The notes beneath the pieces were generated by a model. That model was not told the DNA's origin. It worked only from the letters and a program-made list of their open reading frames with translations, and did no database searches. A DNA stretch of 64,000 bases. It comes from GWE2-42-39 sp963668595. Lineage in GTDB: Bacteria; Bacteroidota; Bacteroidia; Bacteroidales; Prolixibacteraceae. Positions within the stretch are counted from its first letter, which is position 1. Each line of letters starts with the position of its first letter. A program made the position numbers and the translations under genes. Where the stretch lies: positions 3,968,001-4,032,000 of the forward strand of contig OY764876.1 in NCBI GenBank assembly GCA_963668595.1, read 5' to 3'. Below, in pieces: positions 40,313 through 49,417 of this stretch.

Positions 40313-41204
40313 ATGCGCTGAGATGAGAAGTGAAATCGACGGGTGTTCGAACCTGAATGATTTTTTCAGTAATCTGCGCTTGTTGCAGGCGAACCTGCAT
40401 TCCAGAAATAAAGATTTTTCCTTCGGGGAAGAGCTGGCTTATTTCTGAAAGATAATCATGCAGCTCTTCCGGAGAGATTGCATTGGTAAAGCTTGAGACT
40501 ACCCATCTGAATGAACAGCGAAGCGAAAGTTCGCGAAGGTCGGCCAATGGGACATTTCCACCCAAATAAACAGTTCGTATTCCTTGTTGGCGGGCGAGGT
40601 AATGAAAAAATAATAAGCTTAGTTCGTGCCACTCGTTTTCTTTCAGAAATAACAACATGGCTTTGTCGCTTTTTCCTTGCGGAAGACGATCGGTGGCGCT
40701 GATCAATTTTTGTCGTAAAAGAGCAGAAACAAAATGCTCATGCGTGGGCACAACCGATCCCACTTGCCACAGAATGCCTACTTTTTCGAGAAATGGAAAA
40801 AATACCTGACTCATGGCTGTTTCGATGCCATAATGAGCAATAATTTCATCAATGTGAGTTTCCATTCCCAGAGTATCCAAATCCATCATTGTACGAATCA
40901 GGCGGTCGATTAATTGGTCGAATCGGGGATGCTGCTGTTCTGTTTTTAAAATCTCTTTGCGTATTGATTCGGCACAGAGTTGTGCTATGCGCGAAATCTT
41001 CATGCCACTTTTTAATAATGAAGCAACATTAAGCAGTTTGCGCAAATCATCGTCGTTGTAAAAACGAATATTGGTGTCAGTGCGTTCTGGCTGAAGTAGT
41101 TTGTATCTCTTTTCCCAGATGCGGATGGTATGTGCTTTTACCCCTGAAATTTTTTCAAGGTCGCGAATGGAATATTGGATTTTATGATTCGTATCGGCAA
41201 TCAT
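40311..41204 (-). CDS. MerR-type regulator with B12-binding-like domain
   Basis: This 297-residue protein has an N-terminal MerR HTH (YSIRDLEKISGVKAHTIRIW with EKRYKLLQP). A helical B12-cap-like region (about 90-170) follows. The C-terminal Rossmann-like cobalamin domain contains ENEWHELSLLFFHYL and YLGGNVPL. This resembles the light/B12-dependent CarH/LitR family. The usual His of ExxHxxG is present, but the Gly is Ser, so B12 or light sensing is uncertain. The ATG at 41204 is preferred over the upstream frame start at 41309. Confidence 0.8.
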   Translation of the reverse strand: MIADTNHKIQYSIRDLEKISGVKAHTIRIWEKRYKLLQPERTDTNIRFYNDDDLRKLLNVASLLKSGMKISRIAQLCAESIRKEILKTEQQHPRFDQLIDRLIRTMMDLDTLGMETHIDEIIAHYGIETAMSQVFFPFLEKVGILWQVGSVVPTHEHFVSALLRQKLISATDRLPQGKSDKAMLLFLKENEWHELSLLFFHYLARQQGIRTVYLGGNVPLADLRELSLRCSFRWVVSSFTNAISPEELHDYLSEISQLFPEGKIFISGMQVRLQQAQITEKIIQVRTPVDFTSHLSA

Positions 41205-41321
41205 TGTATGCAATGAAATTTGTTTCTGGAAAAGTGTTTTCGAAATCTCTTTATAATAACAGGATGGATGCATCAATTGTTTTATCTTTAATCGCTTATT
41301 CTTAAACAATTAAACGAATGA

Positions 41322-41374
41322 AATAGCCATAAGAGCTAAAGCTCATACTAAGCGAAAATGAATAAATGGCTATT
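41322..41374. repeat. Nested hairpin in the gap between merR and an asparaginase-family gene
   Basis: AATAGCCAT (41322-41330) pairs with ATGGCTATT (41366-41374) over 9 bp. Inside, GAGCT-AA-AGCTC (41333-41344) forms a second hairpin. A partly similar stretch (ACGAAC...GCCATAAGA...AAGCGAAA) follows the same gene at about 42414-42455, so the element may be repeated. Confidence 0.45.
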
Positions 41375-41450
41375 CCATACGTTGAGATTTTAATTGAAAA
41401 ACAAAAGTTGATACGAAAATTATACGAACCAACTTTGAAAATTTATACAC

Positions 41451-42413
41451 ATGAAAAGATTTGTTCTGATTTTTGTAATCAGTGTTTTGGCTCTTTCCTC
41501 AGGGGCTCAGTCAAAATATGCTTTGGCTATTCATGGCGGTGCGGGTGTAATCGAAAAAAGCAAAATGAGTGAGGCTTCTCAGAAACTTTACCGCGAAGCA
41601 CTGGAACATGCATTGTATGTTGGCGATTCGGTGTTGCGCAATGGCGGCACTTGTTCGGAGGCGGTTGTTTGTACAATTACCGAACTGGAAAATTGCCCGC
41701 TGTTCAATGCTGGAAAAGGAGCTGTATTTACAAATCGGGGAACGAACGAATTGGATGCTTCTATTATGAAGGGCTGTAATTTGAGTGCCGGAGCAATTGC
41801 CGGAGTAACCGACATCAAAAATCCAATTGTTGCTGCGTGCGAAGTAATGGAAAACTCAGAGCATGTGATGCTTTGCGGAGCGGGCGCTTCGGAATTCGCC
41901 AAAACAAGAGGACTGGAAATAGTTGATCCTTCATATTTCTATACCGAAGATCGTTTTCGCTCGTTACAGAAGGCAAAAGAGCAGGAAAAAAAGATAGACA
42001 AGCATGGTACGGTGGGATGTGTTGCCCTGGATCAATTCGGAAATCTTGCTGCAGGAACGTCAACCGGAGGCATGAACAATAAAAAGTACGGTCGGATTGG
42101 CGATTCGCCAATAATCGGAGCCGGAACCTATGCCAACAATCAAACCTGCGCGGTATCGTGCACCGGACATGGAGAATATTATATCCGGCTGGGTTTTGCC
42201 CGCGATATTTCAGCCTTGATGGAATATCAAAAGTTAGACGTAAAAGAGGCTTGTCGAGAAGAAATTCGCAAACTTTCGGTATTGAATGGCACGGGTGGAG
42301 TGATTGCTCTCGATCGTGACGGAAACATTGCCATGGAATTTAATACCCCGGGAATGTTTCGCGGCTACATAAAATCGACAGGAGAAAAAGCAGTGGCTAT
42401 GTTCGGGGAATAA
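41451..42413 (+). CDS. Isoaspartyl peptidase/L-asparaginase (Ntn hydrolase), exported
   Basis: This 320-residue enzyme of the plant-type asparaginase family begins with a signal peptide (MKRFVLIFVISVLALSS, ending GAQ). It contains ALAIHGGAGVI at the N-terminus of the mature alpha part. The autocleavage/nucleophile Thr is in KHGTVGCVALDQFGNLAAGT, and GRIGDSPIIGAGTYA is typical of the beta part. It removes isoaspartyl linkages from peptides and can hydrolyse asparagine. Length is normal. It is a separate family from ansA. Confidence 0.9.
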   Translation: MKRFVLIFVISVLALSSGAQSKYALAIHGGAGVIEKSKMSEASQKLYREALEHALYVGDSVLRNGGTCSEAVVCTITELENCPLFNAGKGAVFTNRGTNELDASIMKGCNLSAGAIAGVTDIKNPIVAACEVMENSEHVMLCGAGASEFAKTRGLEIVDPSYFYTEDRFRSLQKAKEQEKKIDKHGTVGCVALDQFGNLAAGTSTGGMNNKKYGRIGDSPIIGAGTYANNQTCAVSCTGHGEYYIRLGFARDISALMEYQKLDVKEACREEIRKLSVLNGTGGVIALDRDGNIAMEFNTPGMFRGYIKSTGEKAVAMFGE

Positions 42414-42470
42414 AACGAACAACTTGCCATAAGAAAATTCTCGAAGCGAAATAAAATCGATCAGTCGGAA

Positions 42471-42947
42471 CTATAAATACTCTTTCTTAAAACTGAATGG
42501 GAGCAGCGATGAAATGCCGTTCAGAATTCGGATTGGATTGCCATCGAGGATGACCCGCATTGGAGTGCCGGCGCGCATTTCCGATTCGAGCATTACTTGT
42601 CGGCATGCACCACAGGGCGCCGCAACATCCGGTCGTTCTCCTTCCTGATTGATTGCCGAAATAGCCAGTGTTTTAATTCCTGCTTCCGGATAGCTTGATC
42701 CGGCATAGAATAAGGCCACACGTTCGGCACAAAGCCCCGAAGGGTAAGCCATATTTTCCTGATTGCTGCCCGATATTTGTTTTCCGTTGCTTAACTCAAC
42801 CGCTGCACCAACATGAAAACCTGAATACGGAGCGTAAGCTTGTTCCGATATTTTTCTTGCTTCGGAAAGCAAATTGCGGTCGTTTTCGTTCAATGCCTCG
42901 ATGCCGGCATATTCTTCAACCAATATTCTGATTTCTCTTTTTTCCAT
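42471..42947 (-). CDS. cdd: Cytidine deaminase
   Basis: This 158-residue zinc enzyme converts cytidine and deoxycytidine to uridine forms. The metal-binding motifs are visible as SGLCAERVALF (catalytic Glu and Cys ligand) and PCGACRQ (two Cys ligands). It is the homotetrameric short-form family by length. The ATG at 42947 starts at MEKREIRIL; the upstream frame start at 42965 adds six residues without support. Confidence 0.93.
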   Translation of the reverse strand: MEKREIRILVEEYAGIEALNENDRNLLSEARKISEQAYAPYSGFHVGAAVELSNGKQISGSNQENMAYPSGLCAERVALFYAGSSYPEAGIKTLAISAINQEGERPDVAAPCGACRQVMLESEMRAGTPMRVILDGNPIRILNGISSLLPFSFKKEYL

Positions 42948-43077
42948 GACAAAAGCTTTTCCCAAATGTACGAGTTCGTAAAGATTTTCAAAAGCGAATG
43001 TTTATTTGTTTCTCTCTTGCTTCCGATTTCTTATTTTTGATGCAATTGTTAATCGCCTTTTCAGTAAAACTAAAAAA

Positions 43078-44031
43078 ATGATGACTCGAAAAAATGTTTC
43101 CCTCTTTGTTTTGTTTTTAGTGGTTGTTCAGTTTGCTATTGCGCAAAAGCCTGTTGCGCAAACAACTCGCGAAGAATATATCTTGAAATTTAAAGATTTG
43201 GCCATTTCAGAAATGAAGCGAAGCGGTATTCCTGCCAGTATTACTTTGGCTCAGGGCTGTTTGGAGTCGAACAACGGAAACAGTCGTTTGGCGACCGAGG
43301 GGAACAATCATTTCGGAATAAAATGCAAAAAAAACTGGGCAGGAAAACGTATTCATCACGACGATGATGCGTTGAATGAATGTTTCCGGAAATACAATAA
43401 TGCAGAAGAATCGTATGTCGATCATACCGATTTTCTGATGACCAGCCCTCGTTACGGCTTTTTATTTGCGCTGCATGCAACCGATTATACCCAATGGGCG
43501 CATGGACTTAAAAAGGCTGGTTATGCCACTTCTCCAACCTATGCCGAGCGTTTAATTAAAATTATCGAGGAAAATCAATTGTTTTTGTACGATCAGGGCG
43601 AAGAGGCTCCTATTGCTGAGAAAGAAAAATCAGAAGAAAAGAAAACACATGGGCCTCTGGTAAAACAACGAAGCAGTCGGTTGATCGAACTTCGTAATGG
43701 ATTGAAATCAGTTGTGGTGCAAGAAGGAGATTCGTTTGAGAGTTTGGCGCGTGAGTTGGGCAAAAGCAATTGGGAATTGTATCACTATAACGATTACAAT
43801 GAAGGATACCAGCCTCGCGTAAACGAAATCTTGTACATTGAGGCCAAATTGAAAAAAGCGGATCGTAAGCACGAAACTTATACGGCTACCGGAGGAGATA
43901 CAATGCATTTTATTGCTCAGCGTTTTGGATTACGGCTTAAGTCGTTGTATCGTCGCAATCGCATGAAACCGGACGAAGAACCAGTGGGTGGAGAGCTTAT
44001 TTATCTACGAAAAAAGAGACCTCGTCATTAA
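43078..44031 (+). CDS. Secreted glucosaminidase (peptidoglycan hydrolase) with two LysM domains
   Basis: This 317-residue protein starts with a signal peptide (MMTRKNVSLFVLFLVVVQFA, cleavage after AIA). A glucosaminidase domain follows (about 25-180), with the catalytic Glu in QGCLESNNGNSRLA and GNNHFGIKCKKNW, and two LysM domains (about 215-260 and 268-315). It cleaves peptidoglycan and is probably anchored to the wall by LysM. The ATG at 43078 is chosen because the signal starts there; an upstream frame start at 43006 does not fit. Confidence 0.88.
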   Translation: MMTRKNVSLFVLFLVVVQFAIAQKPVAQTTREEYILKFKDLAISEMKRSGIPASITLAQGCLESNNGNSRLATEGNNHFGIKCKKNWAGKRIHHDDDALNECFRKYNNAEESYVDHTDFLMTSPRYGFLFALHATDYTQWAHGLKKAGYATSPTYAERLIKIIEENQLFLYDQGEEAPIAEKEKSEEKKTHGPLVKQRSSRLIELRNGLKSVVVQEGDSFESLARELGKSNWELYHYNDYNEGYQPRVNEILYIEAKLKKADRKHETYTATGGDTMHFIAQRFGLRLKSLYRRNRMKPDEEPVGGELIYLRKKRPRH

Positions 44032-44210
44032 AACCTATCTACGCTTAATTTGATTTTTACTATTCCTGAATTTTTGAATCGGGAAGGTGTTTGTTTTTTC
44101 TTCTGATAATATGTTTTGTTCGGAAGAATGAATATTTCTTGTTGTATTTCGAGGTTAGTAGTAATTTTATTGTAGTACTTTAAATTGCGAAATAAAATTC
44201 AATTTTAACC

Positions 44211-45674
44211 TTGGGCGAAATATACAAAGCAGAAAATATTGATGACGCTTATGAGCTTGCAGAAAGCTTTAAGTTATCAGGAAAGTATAATCTATTCAGA
44301 GGACAAGCAAAGAATTGGAAGGTTATTCCTACTGCAGGTAGGCTTTCTTTAAAAAAGTATTCGGAATCGGTAGATAAATTAAAACGATTACATTATTATT
44401 TTAGTACAGAAAATTCTCTCAAGAAGTATTGCCGAAGAGTTGATTCCTTTTTTGCAATTGCTCAGCATTACGGTCTTGCAACAAGTTATATTGACTTTAC
44501 AACAGACATTAAAGTGGCATTTTATTTTGCCACTAATTCAAAATATAATAAAGTTGGAGAAGACTGTTCTATTATTTGTTTGAATGAGGATGATTTTAAA
44601 GAGTTTGTATCGTTTTCTAAAATCTTATATAAGGATGTCGTTCCTCCATATATAGCTAAAGTAAATGTAGATAACCTTTGGAGGCTTCAAGCTCAAAGCG
44701 GATGTTTCTTATTTACACCATTCCATAATATTGAAACATTATATGATTTTGACAGAATTACTTTTCCATTTTCGGAAAATTTTAAAGGTATAGCAGATAA
44801 TGACATATACCCAGTTCGAAAAAGTGAAATTGAAATTCTACTTGACTTATATTTTGATACAGAAGAAAAAATAAAAGGAGCAGAACGTTTCCAAAAAATT
44901 ATTGAGGAAAATAATTTTCCTGTAACAAGATTTTCTCACCATAATAATTATAAAATCCTAACAAAAAAAGAAATTCATAAAAGCTGGAAATCTTCATTTC
45001 ATCGTAGATGGGATTTCTCATTAACAGAAACATTGTCAAGTATCAAAGAGACTAGAAAAATTGAACTATTCATAACCCAAGATTTAGCTATAAAAGAACA
45101 AGTAGAGCAATTAAAAGCAACATTAAAAAAGCTGTTTTCAAATTATGAAATAAGACGAAATACATTAATCGATTTTGAGTTTATATCTAAGACAAAATTG
45201 TCAAAAAAATTACATAAATCATTAATAAGGAATGCATCGTTAATATGGGAAGGAACTCGAAATTTGCCCTATAGCGAGGATGAAATAATTAATATAATCA
45301 GCACTTACTTATCTCTCGAGATGAGTAAAAAGCAATTGGGGAAAATTGAATATTCTGTAAATGATGAGAAACTTATAATCTTAGAATTAGTTAATAAATA
45401 CGGAGGGAAAACAAGGTGTAAAGCTTCTCCAAGTAATGTTGTACTTGCATTTAGAGAAGATATAGATGAGATTGTTATTCGTACAATGGTAAGACCAATT
45501 TCTTCAGAGATATTGCTGCATATCAATACGCCGAGGTATATATTTGATTTTTCAAAACTTCTTGATTTATTTAAAAAAGAACTAATAGCTTATCAAGTTT
45601 TAGAAAATAGTGAAAATAATAATCCTGTTATATTTTTTTCTCCATCTCAATTAAAAATAATTGGATATGCTTGA
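44211..45674 (+). CDS. FRG-domain protein, accessory
   Basis: This 487-residue protein has an N-terminal FRG domain (residues ~10-150) with YNLFRGQAKNWKVIPTAGR, the QHYGLATSYIDFTTD stretch and VAFYFATNS. FRG domains occur in phage-defence and stress systems, but this protein's biochemistry is unknown. The rest (150-487) has no recognised domain. The start is TTG at 44211; there is no good ATG at the conserved N-terminus. It is A+T-rich compared with its neighbours and not part of an operon, so it was probably acquired. Confidence 0.75.
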   Translation: MGEIYKAENIDDAYELAESFKLSGKYNLFRGQAKNWKVIPTAGRLSLKKYSESVDKLKRLHYYFSTENSLKKYCRRVDSFFAIAQHYGLATSYIDFTTDIKVAFYFATNSKYNKVGEDCSIICLNEDDFKEFVSFSKILYKDVVPPYIAKVNVDNLWRLQAQSGCFLFTPFHNIETLYDFDRITFPFSENFKGIADNDIYPVRKSEIEILLDLYFDTEEKIKGAERFQKIIEENNFPVTRFSHHNNYKILTKKEIHKSWKSSFHRRWDFSLTETLSSIKETRKIELFITQDLAIKEQVEQLKATLKKLFSNYEIRRNTLIDFEFISKTKLSKKLHKSLIRNASLIWEGTRNLPYSEDEIINIISTYLSLEMSKKQLGKIEYSVNDEKLIILELVNKYGGKTRCKASPSNVVLAFREDIDEIVIRTMVRPISSEILLHINTPRYIFDFSKLLDLFKKELIAYQVLENSENNNPVIFFSPSQLKIIGYA

Positions 45675-45734
45675 ATATAAAAGCTATTCGCCAGAGAATA
45701 AAAACAAATACATCTGTGCATTGATTCCATGAAA

Positions 45735-45767
45735 TAAAAAGAGGTTGCCCCGAATGAGACAACCTCT
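45735..45767 (-). terminator. Terminator after the POT transporter gene
   Basis: On the minus strand AGAGGTTG pairs with CAACCTCT around a 12-nt loop, followed by TTTTTATTTC. Confidence 0.8.
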
Positions 45768-45791
45768 GATATGTTTTGTAATCTGTTTAGT

Positions 45792-47603
45792 TTATTTTGT
45801 TGCTGCTTCCAAACGTTTAAGTATGCCGAAAATGAATGCGGCAGAAAGTAAACAGCAAACAATGAAGATCAACCAAAGCTGCCACAAATCGAGTTTTCCC
45901 CAGAAGTAGCTACCCACAAACAAGAGTTTGTTTCCAACTGCAGTTGCGAGCAACCAACCACCTTGCATCAAGCCCTGGAAACGACCCGGAGCAACTTTCG
46001 ATACAAATGATAAGCCCATTGGACTGAGGAATAATTCAGCAATAGTTAATACCAGATAACTATTGATGAGCCAGTATGGCGATACGCGTGAGGTGTCAGG
46101 AACAGCTTGTCCGCCCAATAGATGTGGCGAAACTAGTCCTAATGAAGCAACCAATACCACAACGAATCCAATCGCTGCAATCACCATTCCGATACCGATT
46201 TTTTTCGGTGTCGAAGGTTCTTTACCCGCTTTATTCAGCATGGCAAAAACACCCATTACCAGCGGCGTTAATGCAACAATAAACAGTGGGTTGAACGATT
46301 GGAAAACTTCCGGAGCGATAGGGTTTAACACAGTGTTTTGGCTCATAAAATAATACGAAGCGATAGCGCCACCAACCACCATTGCTGCGCCGATAAGGCG
46401 GGTTTTTGTGACTTTTGCTTTACCCAATGCAACGAAAAATCCGCCAATAGTAACAGCAACAGCTAAAAGAGAACCTACTTCAAAGAAGAGATAGGTGATT
46501 GGTCCAACTTCTTTTACAATGTAGTCACGGGCAAAGAATGTCAATGCCAAACCGTTTTGGTGGAATGACATCCAGAAGAAAATCACCACGAAAAATACAA
46601 GGATCAATGAAGTAACTTTTGGTTTTTCTTCTTTGGTTGAGATCATCGAAATCCATGTCACGAAGAAGGCAAACAATCCGAAAGCTCCGCCGGTAGCATA
46701 ATTGCCGTTCATCAGGTAACCAACCACTAAAGTAACAACGGCAGCAATAAGCAGTGAAACACCGATGGCAAATGGATTGCCTTGTGAATTTCTGGATGTT
46801 CCTGTCATATTCGATGCTTCTGCTTTCGCTACTTGTTTTTCTTTGTTTGGCAGATGTTTCTGGAAGAAAATGTAAACCAGCATTGAAATAATCATCGCGC
46901 CGGCAGCAATGCCGAATGCATAATTATATCCGGTAGAGAAAACATTGATATAATCTTTGGCGAATACAGCCAGATCGGTTACCGGGCCATTCAAACTTGC
47001 TTTGTTTGCCAGTTCTGCAAATTGAGTTGTGTCGGCCATTTGTCCATTATTGAACTGGTGACACAATGAAGGAAGGCTTCCGTCGTGCAGGTAACCATTG
47101 GCTTTCAACCAGTAATTACGCATTCCGGTAGCTGCAAACGGGGCAAAAAATGCACCAACATTGATTCCCATGTAGAAAATCATGAAGGCGGAGTCGCGCA
47201 ATTTTGAATACTGCGGATTGTCGTACAACTGACCCACCACGGCCTGCAAGTTGCCTTTGAACATCCCGTTCCCGAAGGCAATGATAAAAAGGCTGATCAC
47301 AGTAATCGTCAGCGACATGTTGGGGATGGCCATAATACCGTAACCGGCAAGCATGATCACAATCCCTGAGAAAATAACCAGTTTATATTTCCTTGTGGCA
47401 TCGGCAACCATACCGCCCACCAAAGCCAAGGCATAAATGCCAAAATAAAACCAGCTGTAAATGTCACCGGCGACTTCTTCGCTCAGTCCGAATCGGGCCT
47501 GAAGAAAAAGCACCAGGATTGCCATCATGGTGTAAAAGCCAAAACGCTCACCCATGTTGGCAAAGAAGGCTACCAATAGCCCTTTAGGATGTTCTTTAAG
47601 CAT
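45792..47603 (-). CDS. Proton-dependent oligopeptide transporter (POT/PTR family)
   Basis: This 603-residue inner-membrane symporter has 12-14 hydrophobic helices. Its N-terminal motif is GERFGFYTMM where ExxERFxYY is usual; the first Glu is replaced by Asn (ANMGERF). The next family block FGNGMFKGNLQAVVGQLYD is present. POT transporters import di- and tripeptides with protons; loss of the first Glu can alter coupling. A Gln/Glu-rich cytoplasmic loop (about 245-270) divides the two halves. Length is normal for Bacteroidota POTs. Confidence 0.9.
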   Translation of the reverse strand: MLKEHPKGLLVAFFANMGERFGFYTMMAILVLFLQARFGLSEEVAGDIYSWFYFGIYALALVGGMVADATRKYKLVIFSGIVIMLAGYGIMAIPNMSLTITVISLFIIAFGNGMFKGNLQAVVGQLYDNPQYSKLRDSAFMIFYMGINVGAFFAPFAATGMRNYWLKANGYLHDGSLPSLCHQFNNGQMADTTQFAELANKASLNGPVTDLAVFAKDYINVFSTGYNYAFGIAAGAMIISMLVYIFFQKHLPNKEKQVAKAEASNMTGTSRNSQGNPFAIGVSLLIAAVVTLVVGYLMNGNYATGGAFGLFAFFVTWISMISTKEEKPKVTSLILVFFVVIFFWMSFHQNGLALTFFARDYIVKEVGPITYLFFEVGSLLAVAVTIGGFFVALGKAKVTKTRLIGAAMVVGGAIASYYFMSQNTVLNPIAPEVFQSFNPLFIVALTPLVMGVFAMLNKAGKEPSTPKKIGIGMVIAAIGFVVVLVASLGLVSPHLLGGQAVPDTSRVSPYWLINSYLVLTIAELFLSPMGLSFVSKVAPGRFQGLMQGGWLLATAVGNKLLFVGSYFWGKLDLWQLWLIFIVCCLLSAAFIFGILKRLEAATK

Positions 47604-47807
47604 ATCTCAAATTTTAAGTTAGTAATTGGTCTAAATTTTTCCCTGTCTGACAAATATAATCAACTTTTCGAGTTCGCAAATTTGATATAAATCAGCCATC
47701 TGGTTTCTTTTTCTGCGGATGAGGCTTTTTTCAGAATAGTTTGTACTTTTAATTAGAAAAAGAGAAGACTGTCAGTTCACCACAAAATAATAAGCAGCAT
47801 GAAATGA

Positions 47808-47894
47808 GCATGATTCCGGGAAACGCCAATCGAAATGAATATTTCCCAATCATGCGAATTACATTCGACAAATCAAAATAAATTATATACGAAT
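47808..47894 (+). repeat. Structured leader before the NAD(P)HX repair gene
   Basis: GCATGATT (47808-47815) plus GGGAAA (47818-47823) pair with TTTCCCAATCATGC (47842-47855), giving 14 bp with a 2-nt bulge. Then ATTCG (47863-47867) pairs with CGAAT (47890-47894), 22 nt apart, over the ATG at 47893. The second pair has the same layout as before lptE and the M23 gene, with different bases in the arms. Confidence 0.5.
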
Positions 47895-49407
47895 GAAAAT
47901 CTTTACCGCATCACAAATTGGAGCGATTGATCGGGCAACCATCGAGAAAGAACCTATTCCCGATATTGATTTAATGGAGCGTGCTTCGTTGCAAGTGGTA
48001 AATTGGTTGGTTCGAAATTTATCGAATGAATCGGAACTGATTGTGATGGCCGGCCCGGGAAATAACGGTGGCGATGCACTGGCTGTTGCACGTATGATGG
48101 CTGAGCTAAATTATATTGTTCGTGTATTTTTATTGACTGACGGAAGAAACTTATCTGATTCTGCGGCGACAAACCGTCAGCGACTTCTTGATCAGGGAAG
48201 TGTGCCAATTCTGGAGATTCTTTCATCTCGTGATTTTCCTTCATTTTTGGGCAACGAAATTGTAATCGACGGGCTGTTTGGTTCTGGACTAAACCGGCCG
48301 TTGAACGGATTGGCAGCCCAGCTGGTAAAGCATCTAAATAATACAGCAAACATGGTTGTTTCAATTGATTTACCCAGCGGATTAATGGCTGAAGACAACA
48401 CAGACAATGATTGTACAACGATCATTCATGCTAATTATACGTTGACGTTTCAGTTCCCTAAATTGAGTTTCTTCTTTCCGGAACATGCTGATTTTATAGG
48501 CGATTTAGAGGTGTTGCCCATCGGTTTGCATGGCGATACAATTGCTGAAATGGAAACGCCTTTTTCTTTTCTCGAAGAATGGTTTGTTGCCAATAAAATT
48601 CCGAAACGCGGAAAATTTGCTCACAAAGGAACTTTTGGACATGCATTGCTGATTGCCGGTTCGTATGGGAAAATGGGGGCGGCAGTATTGTCGGCCCGGG
48701 CTTGTTTGCGCTCTGGTGCCGGATTGCTTACTGCGCATGTTCCCAATCAGGGATACCGGATTATGCATGTGACGGTGCCCGAAGCAATGTGCTCGATTGA
48801 TCAGTCGGATTTGATGTTTACTGAATTTCCCGATTTGAAGCAATTTTCGGCAGTGGGAGTGGGCCCTGGATTGGGACAGAAAACAAATAGCAGTCGCGCT
48901 TTGAAACAATTATTATTGTCGGCTCCCGAAAAACTGGTACTGGATGCTGATGCGCTGAATATTCTTGCCGCCAACAGCGACTGGCTGAGTTTGTTGCCGC
49001 CGAATACAATTTTGACCCCGCATCCTCGAGAGTTTGAACGATTGGCTGGGAAATCGGAAAATTCGTATTTGCAAATGCAAAAACAGATCGGTTTTTCCCG
49101 CTTATATCAGTGCATTGTGGTGCTGAAAGGGGCTCATACGCAAATTAGTTTGCCCGATGGACGCCTGTTTTTCAATACTACCGGAAATCCGGGAATGGCC
49201 ACTGCCGGAAGTGGTGATGTGCTTACCGGGATTATTCTTGGTTTACTTGCTCAGTCATTTTCGGCTGAAGACGCTGCTTTGGTCGGAGTTTATTTGCATG
49301 GGTTGGCTGGTGATTTGGCCGCAAATTCGGTTGGCGAATATAGTTTGCTTGCCGGAGACATCACCCGTTTTATGGGGCAAGCCTTTTTGCAGCTTGTTCA
49401 GAAGTAA
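47893..49407 (+). CDS. nnr: Bifunctional NAD(P)H-hydrate epimerase/ADP-dependent dehydratase
   Basis: This 504-residue fusion repairs hydrated NAD(P)H. The N-terminal epimerase (residues 1-215) has GPGNNGGDALAVARMM and FGSGLNRPLNGLA. The C-terminal ribokinase-like dehydratase (about 225-500) has GSYGKMGAAVLSARACLRSG, LTPHPREFERLAG and GNPGMATAGSGDVLTGIILG. Gene order is not operonic. Its start codon sits inside an inverted repeat. Confidence 0.94.
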   Translation: MKIFTASQIGAIDRATIEKEPIPDIDLMERASLQVVNWLVRNLSNESELIVMAGPGNNGGDALAVARMMAELNYIVRVFLLTDGRNLSDSAATNRQRLLDQGSVPILEILSSRDFPSFLGNEIVIDGLFGSGLNRPLNGLAAQLVKHLNNTANMVVSIDLPSGLMAEDNTDNDCTTIIHANYTLTFQFPKLSFFFPEHADFIGDLEVLPIGLHGDTIAEMETPFSFLEEWFVANKIPKRGKFAHKGTFGHALLIAGSYGKMGAAVLSARACLRSGAGLLTAHVPNQGYRIMHVTVPEAMCSIDQSDLMFTEFPDLKQFSAVGVGPGLGQKTNSSRALKQLLLSAPEKLVLDADALNILAANSDWLSLLPPNTILTPHPREFERLAGKSENSYLQMQKQIGFSRLYQCIVVLKGAHTQISLPDGRLFFNTTGNPGMATAGSGDVLTGIILGLLAQSFSAEDAALVGVYLHGLAGDLAANSVGEYSLLAGDITRFMGQAFLQLVQK

Positions 49408-49417
49408 GAAAATACGT

